Source of the DNA: Loripinus fragilis
Lineage: Eukaryota; Mollusca; Bivalvia; Lucinida; Lucinidae
Assembly: GCA_964019695.1 (NCBI GenBank)
Contig: OZ026515.1
Span: 77,119,144-77,183,143 of the forward strand
DNA: 64,000 nucleotides
Reading direction: 5' to 3'
Shown here: positions 22,439 to 32,936 of the stretch, piece after piece
How the letters are laid out: every line of letters begins with the position of its first letter
Numbering within the stretch: the stretch's first letter is position 1
Translations under genes and position numbers: made by a program
The notes under the pieces: model-generated
What the model saw: the letters and a program-made list of their open reading frames with translations, nothing else
Told to the model about the DNA's origin: nothing
The model's database searches: none

Positions 22439-23053
22439 ACAACATATGTTTTGGATGAGAATTAAATGAAGAAAACTGTTTTCAAATGTGCGCTCTTATC
22501 TGGAGACCTGGCTATAACTATAGCTGTATTAATATGCATCTGATAAGTCTGCTCTCCGCTGAGCTCATCTTGTGGCCTATCTGCGCCCTATCTAGGTTTC
22601 GTCTTTCGCCTAAGAGCCTTGAAACCAGCCAACATGGCGGTCAGGGTCTCTTGAGCCCCTTTTATTCCCACCTTTTCGAGTTTCGTAAATTCCTTCCCCT
22701 AGATAGATCGCAAAGAAGGATCATTTTATTTATTTATATTTATATGCTCATAATATATAACTTTAACAATAGAAAAAAAAATATTGGTTTTATAAAATTT
22801 TATCTTTATAATATTTTAACTTACATATGATCTTAACTTATAAATATGTGTGCTATATCAATGTAAATTTCTGTGATACTAACCCAAATTTCCTGTGATT
22901 TGTTATATGTTTATACTTGTACAGTCTTTCTCTTTGTTTGTCGGTAAAATAGCCTTAATGGCTAATGTTTGATATGTTAAAATTGAATGCCGACTTTAAA
23001 TAAAGTTTCTTGTATCTTGTAGTTTCTTGTATCTTGTAGTTTCTTGTATCTTG

Positions 23054-23559
23054 ATCATCACACTTCCAATAAATTTTGGTATCCATTTGTTTGTCATTCC
23101 CATATTGAAATCCTTTGAATGCCATTTTTGGCACCCCTAGTACTATTATAAAATTACGGTCGATCTTGCAAACTTTCTGCCATTTTCAGTACAACACTGT
23201 TGAGAGTGTGAATAAATCTGCGATCCAAAAGTAGATCTAAATAATGCCAATAGTGAAAAGTCGAGCTGATCTCACCCCAATTCAAAATAAATACCTACTT
23301 ATTTATCCTATTGTTAATCCTCTTTGAGCAAATAATCAAACCAATCGCTCCATCATACATAACGGTAAAACGTAGGCCAAAACCCTTACCAGACTACTCG
23401 GCTTACCTTACAATCGAGTAAGCCATTCGGATTTTAATATTTTGATACTTGTTTCGAAAAAAGCAAAGTCCGACACTTGGTCAATTTTTTTTCGACTAGG
23501 TGTCGTACTTCAGATAAAAATAAAATCGACCAAGTGTCGGACTTGGCCGTTTTTTTTCG
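23054..23559. other. Spacer between LINE copies, with an inverted repeat
   Basis: No gene. A perfect 17-bp inverted repeat, AAGTCCGACACTTGGTC (23466-23482) and GACCAAGTGTCGGACTT (23528-23544), is separated by 45 bp. TCGAC motifs follow T runs near 23490, 23550 and 23600. Confidence 0.75.
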
Positions 23560-24330
23560 ACCAGCAGTTGTATTTAACGAGTTGTCATGTTCGAGGAAAG
23601 GGTTTTCGACGATAAGTCGTGCATCGGAACATATGACATAATCAACAACAGACTTATCTTTACATGTTGTTTATCCTACACCTTTATCGCCAAAAGCTCT
23701 GCCATTTAATATGAGCATATCATTATTTTTGCAAAAGTCAATGAGTTGCTTTCCAAATGAATTTACTTTACTATCTTTTAAAACTCTAATATTTTTATTA
23801 TTTAATCTGTTCATCATATCTATACTATCTGACATAAATACTAATTCTGAGTTCACCCCAATTTGTCTAAGCATTTCATCATCTGTAATTGTTATATCAG
23901 AAAGAGCAGAGGTTCTGGCGTTAAAGTTTCCAAGGAGATAGACATATTTGTTTGCCCTAGTAAATGATTCTAATTCATAATAAAATTGTTCCAGAATATC
24001 TGTCTGGCTATAGCCCGTGTATGCTGGTGGGACATATACTGCCCCAAAGTAGACGAAATAAAGCTTTATCCAACTTAAACAATAATACATACTCACAATC
24101 TGTATGATGATTTTTCAGTTATTGTGACGGTGTGCCGCGGTCCCGGCGCACTAGGCATATATAGCACACACGGCACACCCAGTTTTATGCACCACTACGG
24201 CTTTAAAAAAGGAATTCGGGCTGTATCCTGCCCTTATCCTACGCCTATTTTGCATTACTCACAATCTGTATCTATATAATCAAGATATTTATATATTTCT
24301 TTGAAACTTGTTTATTAGAAAATATGATTA
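23560..24330 (-). pseudogene. LINE endonuclease (EEP family) fragment, broken
   Basis: The minus strand shows the second half of an apurinic-like endonuclease. KYLDYIDTDCEYVLLFKLDK lies at about 24320-24060, interrupted by a SINE-like insertion. FGAVYVPP, then YVYLLGNFNARTS follow (the conserved GDFNART motif, with Asn replacing Asp). DFCKNNDMLILNGRAFGDKG is next and, after a frameshift, TCKDKSVVDYVICSDA. The N-terminal part with the first metal-binding residues is not seen. It may belong to the same minus-strand LINE as 16353-19785, the two halves being separated by the plus-strand LINE. Confidence 0.82.
24106..24255. mobile_element. SINE-like 150-bp insertion with 16-bp target duplication
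   Basis: TACTCACAATCTGTAT occurs at 24090-24105 and 24256-24271, flanking 150 bp. The flanking LINE endonuclease reading frame becomes continuous when the insert and one repeat are removed (DTDCEYVLLF). A duplication of this size is typical of target-primed retroposition. The insert contains GTGTGCCG...CGGCACAC as an inverted repeat and no recognisable coding sequence. Confidence 0.78.
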
Positions 24331-26580
24331 ATTGGATTAAGGCCTATTAAGGTACTGTTGTTAACACCAATAACAAACAAATCCAATCAACGTGTCAGTG
24401 AGGGTAACTTACCGCCTAATTAAAGGACCTTGTTAACACCAGGAATTATCAACCCAGTCAACATATCAGTAAAAATGAACACACCAGCCTGCGTTTATAG
24501 GTAGAGATGATTCGAACTTAGCGTACAATATTAAATAAAGCATTTTATGGGTCCACACTAATTCATTACTGGTAATATATTTTTTGTAAGAACATATTCT
24601 ATCTACCCCCCGTACCCATGTTGCTGTTAAAATATGTAACTGGAAAATTATTCTATATATATTTAATTTTGATGCAAGATTCAAAGATTCACTATTTTAC
24701 CCTACAGTTCAGTATTTCGCTGGACGATGAATGATTATATATTTTGTCCAAAGCGATTTAATTATTTCTCTTAGCAAATAAATTAAAATAACACTTTAAG
24801 GTTCTTATTTTCTTTAGTTTGATCAAGAATCTGTATTTCCATTCTTGATGCATAATTTATATCCACGTATGCCATTTCGGTAATTCAGGCCTAGTACCAT
24901 AACTTACGTTTTCAATCATTCGATTTGGTAATTCAACAAGCAATGAATGTTATTAAACTTGGCCTATTTTATTGTCTTATGCTATATTAGCCTATATCTA
25001 ATCCCTTTTACAAATACATCATAACCGTAATCATATAGGCCTAGCAAGTGTCAAGGGGAATATTTATCTATCTTCATATATTTCTATACATAAGGGTTCA
25101 TATAAGCTTAAAATGATCTTTATCAAGTACTTTTTCAGTTCATCCTATCCCAATAGACCCCTTTCCCATTATCGGATTTTTATAAGAGGGGGGTGTGTAG
25201 GCCTCTCGAAGAAGAGAGCTCATTTTGCCTAGGATTATCCACACGCCCAGTTAGTGAAATAGTCCCGGTTTGTCTAAACCCAAGGTTTTTAGTTCTCATT
25301 ACTTTGTTGTGATGAGGTTTCTAGAGAAGTAGCTTTCGTTTTTAATAGCTTTAAGCATCGCTTATTTCGGTGGTAGAATACCTCTATTGTACATGTGTGT
25401 TAGCATGTCGTGTACAACACACATTTGTACTAAACAGCTCTTCACGAGCGTGTTTACTATGTTGTTTCTAAAATAGAAACTTACTCGTGTATGTCTCTAT
25501 CCCCAGCAGACAATAGCCAGGTCCGCAACCATGATACGCTGAATATCTGCTTTTACGGAATAAAGGGCACAATGGTGTACATATGTGACAAGCCCTTTTC
25601 CTGATGAAAAATATAATGAGAAGGTCACTTTGTTTTTGGCCTTTATCCATGTGTGTTCGTGACCTGGGTAGCGGCACATTTGAGGCATAATGACCCTTCT
25701 TCCATGAAGAGACACCTACCACCTTTTAAAACTAAAGCCAATTATTTATCATTCCAAAAGGTTATTATTATTATTAAGAGGCCGTTTCGGTAAATCAACA
25801 TCGCACCTGTATACCTGTATATGTTTCCCTATTATTTTAATGTTTCGTTCCGGTATTTCGGTTTCGTTTCAGTAAGTCTAGGTACCGCCTGAATTGGGTC
25901 CGTTGAAACACCCCGAAACACACCAAGCAAACACTAATGTCACTTATACCATCCCAATCGGTGTCTCTTCTAAAAAAAAAAAAGGTTCTTTATAACAGTA
26001 TTTTATCATCATTTGTACACAGAATCATCCCCAGAAATGGAGGACATACTTACCTAGCGACAGGAAAGATATACCGATAAGTTAGGCGGTCAGAAAACAA
26101 TGGGCCGGTATAGGAACTCTTACTTCATGGTCCTATAACTCCATTAAAAATTTAGATAACAAAAAAATGTTGATGGATCCTATATCTACATTCAATTCTC
26201 TTTATCATGGTGTTTTTTATTTTTTAATTATATAAAAAGAAATTCGGTCATTTAAGCCCACAAAATTCGTACCCAAATTTTTATTAAAGTAATAGCGGAA
26301 CTCGCCTAAAATTGGCTACCCATAGTTATAAATATGCTTAAAATGGCATCCTTTTTTCTTTTGATCAAAAAATTGCTGATGGATCCTATAACTAGATATA
26401 ACTAGAACACATTCGATGGCGCGCCATCGCAAATCCCCACGCTCTCAAAGAAATCTAATGGTAATTGACCCTTTGACCCCATCCCAAGGTCACCAGTTTT
26501 ATCGTAGGTTAAAATTGTTTAGTGTATCATGGTCTATTGCTCATCCCCTTTAATTTGATATGCTACATGACCATGTTCAG
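24331..26580. other. AT-rich non-coding stretch
   Basis: No gene recognised. A diverged local duplication of about 60 bp is visible at 24347-24475 (TTGTTAACACCA followed by CCAATCAACGTGTCAG or CCAGTCAACATATCAG). An inverted repeat GTACATGTGTGTT...AACACACATTTGTAC lies near 25389-25430. Short minus-strand open frames (25468-25722) have no domain. Confidence 0.45.
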
Positions 26581-26589
26581 AAAATTTAA

Positions 26590-27300
26590 TTTTGACCCCT
26601 CCCCAAGGCCCCAGGGGGCGGGGACCCAAAAAATTGTGCCGGTGCATGTGCCATTCATGTGAGTAACCCACACACAAAATCTGGTTGAATTTCGAAAAAA
26701 AAAATTTTTTTACCCCAAACTCCCCACGGTACCCCCAAGTCCCACCCCTGGGCTTGACCCAGGCGGCCGAATGAAAATCCCGTCTGATATGTTATATATA
26801 TTTCATTTGTGATAAGATACACAAAGTTTGGTTTAAAAACCTTTGAAATCGACTTTGTAATTCAGATTTAATGATATTTTACCTTTTGGCCCCTCCCCAA
26901 GGGCCCAGGGGGTGGGGACCCAAAAAATGGCGCCGGTGCATGTGCCATTCATGTAAGTAACTCACACACCAAATTTGGTTGAATTTCAAAAAAAAAAAAT
27001 TTGACCCCCAAACCCCCCACGGTACCCCTAAGTCCGACCCCTGGGGCATGACCCAGGCGACCAAATGAAAATCCCGTCTGATATGTTTTATATCTTTCAT
27101 GTGTGAGAAGACACACAAAGTTTGGTTAAAAAATCTTTGAAATTGACTTTGTAATTGAAATTTAATGATATTTAATGATAATTGACCTTTTGGCCCCTCC
27201 CCAGGGCCCCAGGGGGCGGGGCCAAACAAAAATGTGCCGTTGCACACCCTATTCATGTGAGCAACTCACACACCAAATTTGGTTGGATTTCGTCCAATGG
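26590..27300. repeat. About 300-bp unit in three tandem copies
   Basis: Starts at about 26591, 26886 and 27190 share GACCCCTCCCCAAGGCCCCA-like openings. They continue with a GCCGGTGCATGTGCCATTCATGTGAGTAAC-type block, AATTTGGTTGAATTTC, a poly-A run, CCCCACGGTACCCC, and GAAAATCCCGTCTGATATGT. The third copy is shorter and leads into the GACG microsatellite. The 125-codon minus-strand frame is an artefact of the repeat. Confidence 0.9.
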
Positions 27301-27316
27301 TTTAGGAGAAGATAGC

Positions 27317-27402
27317 GTGACGGACGGACGGACGGACGGACGGATAGACGGACGGACGGACAGACGGACGGACGGACGGACGGACGGACGGACGGACGGA
27401 GG
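27317..27402. repeat. (GACG)n microsatellite
   Basis: About 21 copies of the tetranucleotide GGAC/GACG with two interruptions (GATAGACG and CAGACG). It follows a GGAGAAGATAGCGT border and precedes GGCGATTGCAATATCC. Confidence 0.97.
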
Positions 27403-28200
27403 CGATTGCAATATCCCTGACGCTTTTTTAAAAAAGCGTGGGGATAATAAGCGTTTTAGAAATATAAATTGCACATTTCTACTCTAAAAATTAGTTCGGT
27501 CAAACTTCAAATAGTCTAGTAACATACTTCCAAAATTGGAGTTTTCCGCTTAAAATGAAACCGTAAAAACACAGGTAAATCTGTTGATTTCAGTTCAAAC
27601 GTGTAACAGATGTGTGTGCTATTGTGGCGCTACACACGGAAACAGGGTGCTTTCGCCACACGAACGTTATGGACACGGATGTATACGTCCATGTTATGGA
27701 ACACAAAACTAATCAGTCACTTCATTGAATTTATTTTTATTCTTTCTTTCTTTCCTGCTTTTTTATTGCTTTCTTTCCTTTTTTCTTTCTTTCTAATGAA
27801 AAGTCGGATTGACGTCACAAAAAAGTTGACGAGGGAAATTAGCAGTTTTTTGCAAGATTATGGTCAGTCGATTTCAGGGAGTGGTTCCCTTTAAACAGTG
27901 CAGACCAGATCAGCTGCTGCAGAGTAAAGAGTTAATCTGAGTCTGAGCTATTAGCCAAAAAATTGTATCAACTCTTTCCCTACAAGTGTTTTTCTGCTAA
28001 TTACATTTGAAACAATTTGGACCCAGATCAGGCCCCGACTTAATCATCGGGCCTGATTTGGATTAAAACTGCTTAACACTATGATGGTATTCGTAATAGA
28101 ATATTTCGAAAAAAGTTGATTACAAAAAAACAGCAGACCACAAAAAGTATGGGGAAAAAGTGCTGAATACTTGATTTGATGACACTATTCGTATATACAT
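27403..28200. other. Non-coding stretch with a GGCCTGATC hairpin
   Basis: No gene. A hairpin ATCAGGCCCCGA...TCGGGCCTGAT lies at 28027-28056. A CT-rich run (TTTCTTTCTTTCC type) lies near 27740-27795. The 94-codon plus frame at 27610-27894 has a hydrophobic middle made by that CT run and no other gene-like sign. Confidence 0.5.
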
Positions 28201-28437
28201 GAGCCGTGACATGTGATTTCCAACAATGTGGCATTTTGACTAGTGTAGACTCAGACGAGTCTGTGCAGCCTCCTTTTAAGCTTAGAAACTCCAAACAATA
28301 TTCAGTCAGTAGCTTAACACTCATAGAATATTCAAGCGACTAGCAAAGGCTCTGATCGGACTGCGCGTATGCGCAGGCTGATCTGAGGCTTTGCTGGTTG
28401 CACATACCACATTGTTGGAAATCTCATGCCACGGCTC
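28201..28437. mobile_element. GAGCCG palindromic element (MITE-like), copy 1
   Basis: Bounded by GAGCCGTGACATGTGATTTC and its inverted partner GAAATCTCATGCCACGGCTC, 237 bp. The interior has AAACTCCAAACAATATTCAG, then the palindromic core GCAGTCC-like TGCGCGTATGCGCA, then GGCTGATCTGAGGC. There is no ORF. The same family occurs at 4598, 30236, 36377, 40967 and 59445. Confidence 0.88.
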
Positions 28438-28479
28438 AGTCATTATATTGGCTTCGAGATATAGGTGTATGATTATTTT

Positions 28480-29640
28480 GTCAAATATCAAATGCCCTGA
28501 TCAGACTGCACACACACATTAAAATAAAGACATCCGTTTTACACATTTTATCATGTTATATGGCCGACATCGAATTTAAGATCGTTGATAAAAAGAGAAT
28601 CTTAATTCTGGTCGCTCTATGAAATTTTAATACTACGTTTGCGATGAACCTGCACAACTATGACTTTCGCACTAATAAATGTACATACGAGAAACGTACA
28701 TGTACAAGCCACACGTCTATGCAACAACAACGAAACAACACGGACCGGGGTTTAGCGATAACCACATAGCGCTATTTATATGGTTATATCAAATGTGCCG
28801 ATCAGACTGCGCGGTTATACTCTGGCTAATCGGCGCTTTTGTTTTCGCAGGAAGCAAACTGTAAATTGAGAAAATACAGTACACGAACAAAATTATTTTG
28901 GCAAGGTTTTAGCGACACAGACCATTGAACGGCTAAGATGAAATGCGATGCCATATTTCGGCAAGCATTTCATACCCTGATCAGACTGCACATTTTGCGC
29001 GTGCTCTTCGGCGCTTTTGGGTTCTTTATAAAGGATGCAGACCCCAGACAGAGGCAGTGATATTTTTCACACTTTTTGCTGTGAAATTAAAAATGAGCAT
29101 AATGCCAATTAAAAATGACAACTAAGCAGCAAAAAAGCGAAGGTGCTGATCAGACTGCGTGGATAAATGTCGAGAGCTACCATATGTTCCTAATAACATA
29201 GAATTCTTCTGACCTGCCATAGATTTTATTACAGGTCGGCCAATAAATAAGATATCACGCTGCGAAAAAGCCAATAACTCGCTTTATCAGTGAACTGTCC
29301 CGCTGTGAGAAGACACTGATCAGCCCGTCTGTAGCGCGGGTCAATACACTAAGCTTGTTACATTTTACTGCAGCCTTGTTGCCTCATTTAGTAGAATGTA
29401 ATTACCCACTCTTATCGTTTGGACCAGTCCATTTCCGTTTTAAGGGTTGTTGGGTTGTAATTCTCACTTGTATTCAAATAATAATTTTAATCTTGTTAAA
29501 GTACATTCTTGAAGCAAACAACGGAGTCCCTGATCAGACGCTGCGTTCTGACAAAATGGCGACAAGGTTTCTATGTTTTAACGATTTAGAATCACTATCG
29601 AATGATACCCCCATAATCAGTTATTGCACAGGCTAGTCAG
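28480..29640. repeat. Degenerate dispersed GATCAGACTGC motifs
   Basis: The phrase GATCAGACTGC or close variants appears near 28498, 28799, 28980, 29147 and 29531. Two of these share a longer block ending TCGGCGCTTTTG (28826 and 29012). The motif equals the core of the GAGCCG element, so this may be a decayed tandem or a cluster of fragments. Short open frames here show nothing recognisable. Confidence 0.5.
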
Positions 29641-29754
29641 CACTTTTTTCCATCATCAATGTAGATACTGAATAAAGGGATTACAGTGACCAAGGGGTAG
29701 CAACTGCTTCGCCGCATAAAATGCAATGAGTATTTTTGTGTTGTTTCTTTACGT

Positions 29755-29990
29755 CTCAGTCAACTTTTTTTTCAGTCATGTTAGGACATATTCCTGTCTT
29801 TCTGGGTTGAAACAGTACTAAGCTGAGAATTAAGTGTCTTGCTGAAAGACACAATGCAATGTCTCCGGTGAGTTTCGAACCCGCGACCATTCGACCTCCA
29901 GTTGAAGACACCACGCTCCTCGTTGCAAATGCACAGTTTGGTCTGCATGCATAGATTGGTCTGCTCCCGTTCGCATGCTGCATTTCTCAT
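29755..29990 (-). mobile_element. tRNA-headed SINE-like element
   Basis: On the minus strand a pol III B-box-like GGTTCGAAACT (29882-29872) sits after GAATGGTCGCG, as in a tRNA T-arm. It is followed by TTGTGTCTTTCAGCAAGACA and ACTTAATTCTCAGC, a body type common in metazoan tRNA-derived SINEs. An A-box candidate is weak. The 5' boundary and tail are not clear. Confidence 0.6.
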
Positions 29991-30235
29991 GACGACGGTC
30001 ATGGTTGGTTCATTGTGAAAATATATATGAGACAATGCCTGTAACCAACAAAATGATATATCCTATGTGCGACCATCGAATACACAGACCAGCCTGGACG
30101 CCAACCCAATCAGATCCTTCACTTTGCGCTCTATACGCGGAGCTTAAATTACAGAATTTATATATGGACTCGGCGAAAACTCACATTTCTGGTGAGAGTA
30201 GACAAACGTCTAGGCTGACCCGAGTCATTGCATTT

Positions 30236-30473
30236 GAGCCATGGCATGAGATTTTTAACAATGTGGTGTGTGCAACCAGCAAAGGCTCAGACCAGCCTGC
30301 GCATACGCGCAGACTGATCAGAGCCTTTGCCAGAAGCTTTAAATATTGTATAACTGTTAAGCTACTGACTGCACATCATTTGGAGTTTCTAGGCTTAAAA
30401 GGAGGCTGCACAGGCTCGTCTGAGTCTACACTTGCCAAAATGCCACATTGTTGGAAATCACATGCCACGGCTT
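30236..30473. mobile_element. GAGCCG palindromic element, copy 2 (inverse orientation)
   Basis: Begins GAGCCATGGCATGAGATTTT and ends GAAATCACATGCCACGGCT. Core GCCTGCGCATACGCGCAG, then TTTGGAGTTTCTAGGC and GAGGCTGCACAGGCTCGTCT, the reverse of copy 1. It is embedded in a chance 159-codon frame. Confidence 0.88.
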
Positions 30474-30540
30474 GTTTATTTTAAACAAAAATGATAGTTA
30501 TCAGTTCACAAAACAAATGAAAACACATCTCTGACTGACC

Positions 30541-30580
30541 AGGTAGGTAGCGTGTCAGAGCGGTTGATGCCCGAGGGCAA
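30541..30580 (+). other. Possible tRNA-like A-box remnant
   Basis: GTAGCGTGTCAGAGCGGTTG resembles the D-arm of leucine/serine-type tRNAs, a common SINE head. No B-box follows, so I call only a remnant. Confidence 0.3.
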
Positions 30581-32099
30581 CCTTACCAAGGCGTCATGGA
30601 AACCGATAATAGATTTGTGTAAAAGATTGTCTTGTCAACAGGTATTAGGCGTGGTAACTCTTGTCAGTATTGGTCAGCAAAAAAAGTAGTAGATTACCCG
30701 GCCTGGCAATCAATTCTGACCATGTTTGTGTTCCCCAGTTCCCCAAATTTCACTGCTTGTTCCCCTGAAAAAATGGCATTTGTTCCCCTGTTCCCTTGAA
30801 ATAAATGGCCTTGTTCCCCCGTTCCCCAAAACCCCTGGGAGGGCCTCATCACTATGTGAGCCCGTCCGTCCGTCCATGGTCATATAGCGAAATTGTCAGT
30901 TGATTGCATTTATCAGTTGAAAAACATGGCCAACAGGGTACCAGATTTAATTCACTTTTGGGTTAAATGATAATTTCAATAAAGAGTCTACATCCTTTTA
31001 TTTTCCTCAACATTCATTAAACTACACTTGTACAGTCTAACTGAAAAAGAAACATAGCTGGAAGCTGATTATCAGGTGAGCTACCCAGGGTCCGAGAGCC
31101 CTCTTGTTTTCTTCTTCAAAATTAACTTTTTTGAAAATAATCTTACTATACAGAAATACTAAAGGCTACGATTATTGAACCATGGCCTTGAAACTAGCCA
31201 TTTATTTACATCAAGACGAAGCCTGGGCTACTTCTATAGGGCTTATCAAATAAATAAATGACACTTTAATTTTACCATCGAACACAGGCCGACATGTTGT
31301 GTAAAGTGTAAATTAAACGAGTGGTGCGATTTTTGTGAATTTTGATTTCTTTTATTTGATCAGGGTCACTGCTAAGCAATAGTGATCAATACATCTAGTG
31401 CACCGGTATCGTGATCCGGGTGTGTTCTGCTCTAACTCTCAAGCATCAGTCATGATTAAAGCAGACAACACATTATATGACATATTTCGTGGGAAAAAAA
31501 GGGCTGGATATTTCACGCGAATCATCTGCGTTTCTAAAGCTCTGAGCGACACAATTTGAACATGCTGTCAGCTGCAAATATTTGATGATTCAAGTTACAT
31601 GTAGTCAACAACTTTTCAGTCATTTTGGGATATTTCGCAAGGTTGAACCACTTCTAAGTTATGAGGTTCAAGTGTCTGTAAATCCCAATCACACAGAGCT
31701 TGCGACTGCGGCGCGACCTCCCCGCGGTAAAAGAGAGATTGCAGTGGTCGCTGTAAAATTTAGTAGAAGGTAAAAAATGCAAGAATAACGATCACACATA
31801 TTTGTTTCATTACATTATTTTTGCCGGGTCCCTTGTGAGATGTTGGACCACTCGGCCTATCGGCCTCGTGTTTAAACAGCATCCTCGGAACCCGCAAATA
31901 TAGTTTTCAAATGCACGAAAAACCACCTGAGTGTGTGATCACTATATAGTCTTCAAGAAGCAATCCCTACATTGTATGTGCATAGTGGTTTGAAACCATC
32001 ATTAAATGAACGAAAATCCATGTTTAAATCATTAGATTCACGCGCTGTTTATAATGAGCCCCGCGAAAACGTCGTGTGCGGTTGTGACGACGTTATGAC
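30581..32099. other. Non-coding stretch
   Basis: It contains a degenerate TGTTCCCC repeat near 30725-30830 and a CCGTCCGTCCGTCC run near 30866. No exon, RNA gene or structured repeat beyond that. Confidence 0.45.
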
Positions 32100-32176
32100 G
32101 TGATAAAGCATTATCATCCCTGACCAAGAGGTCGCGGCAAGTTTTTGGTGGTGCAGGGGGGGGGGGGGGGGCATGG

Positions 32177-32188
32177 TAGCTCAGTTGG
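32177..32188 (+). promoter_or_regulatory. Perfect pol III A-box motif in a flanking unit
   Basis: TAGCTCAGTTGG matches the A-box consensus TRGCNNAGYNGG. Core array units read TAGCTCACTAGG, one mismatch. No B-box is present downstream, so pol III activity is uncertain. Confidence 0.4.
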
Positions 32189-32262
32189 TAGATGCCGGAG
32201 TTGTGACCATAAGGTCGCGGCAAGTGTTTTTTTTTTGTGCAAAGGAGCATCGTAGCTCAGTT

Positions 32263-32936
32263 AAACCCCTGTCACACCAGGGCGGCGTCCTCACGGTGAT
32301 CTCACGGTGACCTAAAAAATTGAAGAACGCTGAGGTGCGCGCAATACGACTCAGCAACGCAGTGGCATCGCTATTGGACACGGTGGGGTCGCATAGAACG
32401 CCGAGCGACGGTGTGCACTTTGAGCATACTCAAAACAAACACCGTCACTCGGCTTACGCTCGGCGTTCTTATAGAGCGCAGAGGGGACGCCTTAAGATAA
32501 CCATAGCCGCGCAGTAAGGTCTCCTACAACGCAATAGGAGCTCCGTGGGCGCACACAAAGGTCGTTGCGCAAACGTCGTGGTCGTCCGTGGCGTTTGCAC
32601 GGAGACTGCACGGCGTTCTTGGAGATGTAACTGCGTCTTCAACACGGCGTCAGCGCAGTGGCCGAAAGCCGTGAAAGCGTGGCGCATGCGCTGTGAGCGC
32701 CGTGGACGCACAGTGAAAGCACCATGAGAGCGCAGAGAATCTCCACCATGAACACCGTAGGAACGCGATAGAACGCCGTGAGAGCTCCGTGGCAACGCCT
32801 TGGTCGCTGTAAGGACGTCGTGACAGACATTTTTTCACAAAAAATATCCTAATTTTCTTGCGTTCTCATGGTGCTCTGGAAAATTAAACAACTCCGTGGC
32901 AACGCACAGGAAACGCCGTTGGTGTGACAGGCGTTT
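32263..32936. mobile_element. 674-bp terminal-inverted-repeat insertion in the 73-bp array
   Basis: The left end AAACCCCTGTCACACCAGGG is mirrored by the right end GGTGTGACAGGCGTTT, giving inverted repeats of about 20 bp. The element lies inside a 73-bp unit, between GTAGCTCAGTT and GAGAAGATACCGG. The interior is GC-rich and full of ACGCCG/CGGCGT words, quite unlike the flanks, with short frames on both strands but no domain. I see no transposase, so it is a non-autonomous DNA element. The target duplication is unclear (TTAA/TTGA is possible). Confidence 0.85.

Larger units (their letters stand above)
22095..23053 (+). mobile_element. 3' untranslated region and tail of the plus-strand LINE
   Basis: About 960 bp follow the stop codon. 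It contains two tandem 88-bp repeats with strong hairpins (22304-22438), an AT-rich stretch, then AATAAA in TTTAAATAAAG at about 22997-23005. It ends with three copies of TTTCTTGTATCTTGTAG (23006-23053), the last one altered. Short tandem repeats at the extreme 3' end are typical of CR1/L2-type LINEs, so I take 23053 as the end of the element. Confidence 0.75.

Noticed and set aside
26879..27256. 125-codon minus-strand ORF
   Set aside because: It spans copies of the 300-bp tandem unit and has a low-complexity Pro/Gly-rich start derived from CCCC runs.
30005..30484. 159-codon plus-strand ORF
   Set aside because: Its second half is the GAGCCG element and its first half shows no domain or splice context.
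32177..32250. Functional tRNA gene
   Set aside because: The A-box is perfect, but the T-arm/B-box is missing and the D and anticodon stems do not pair properly.
32469..32838. Several overlapping ORFs on both strands in GC-rich DNA
   Set aside because: High GC lowers stop frequency in the 674-bp inserted element; the frames overlap on both strands and none has a domain.
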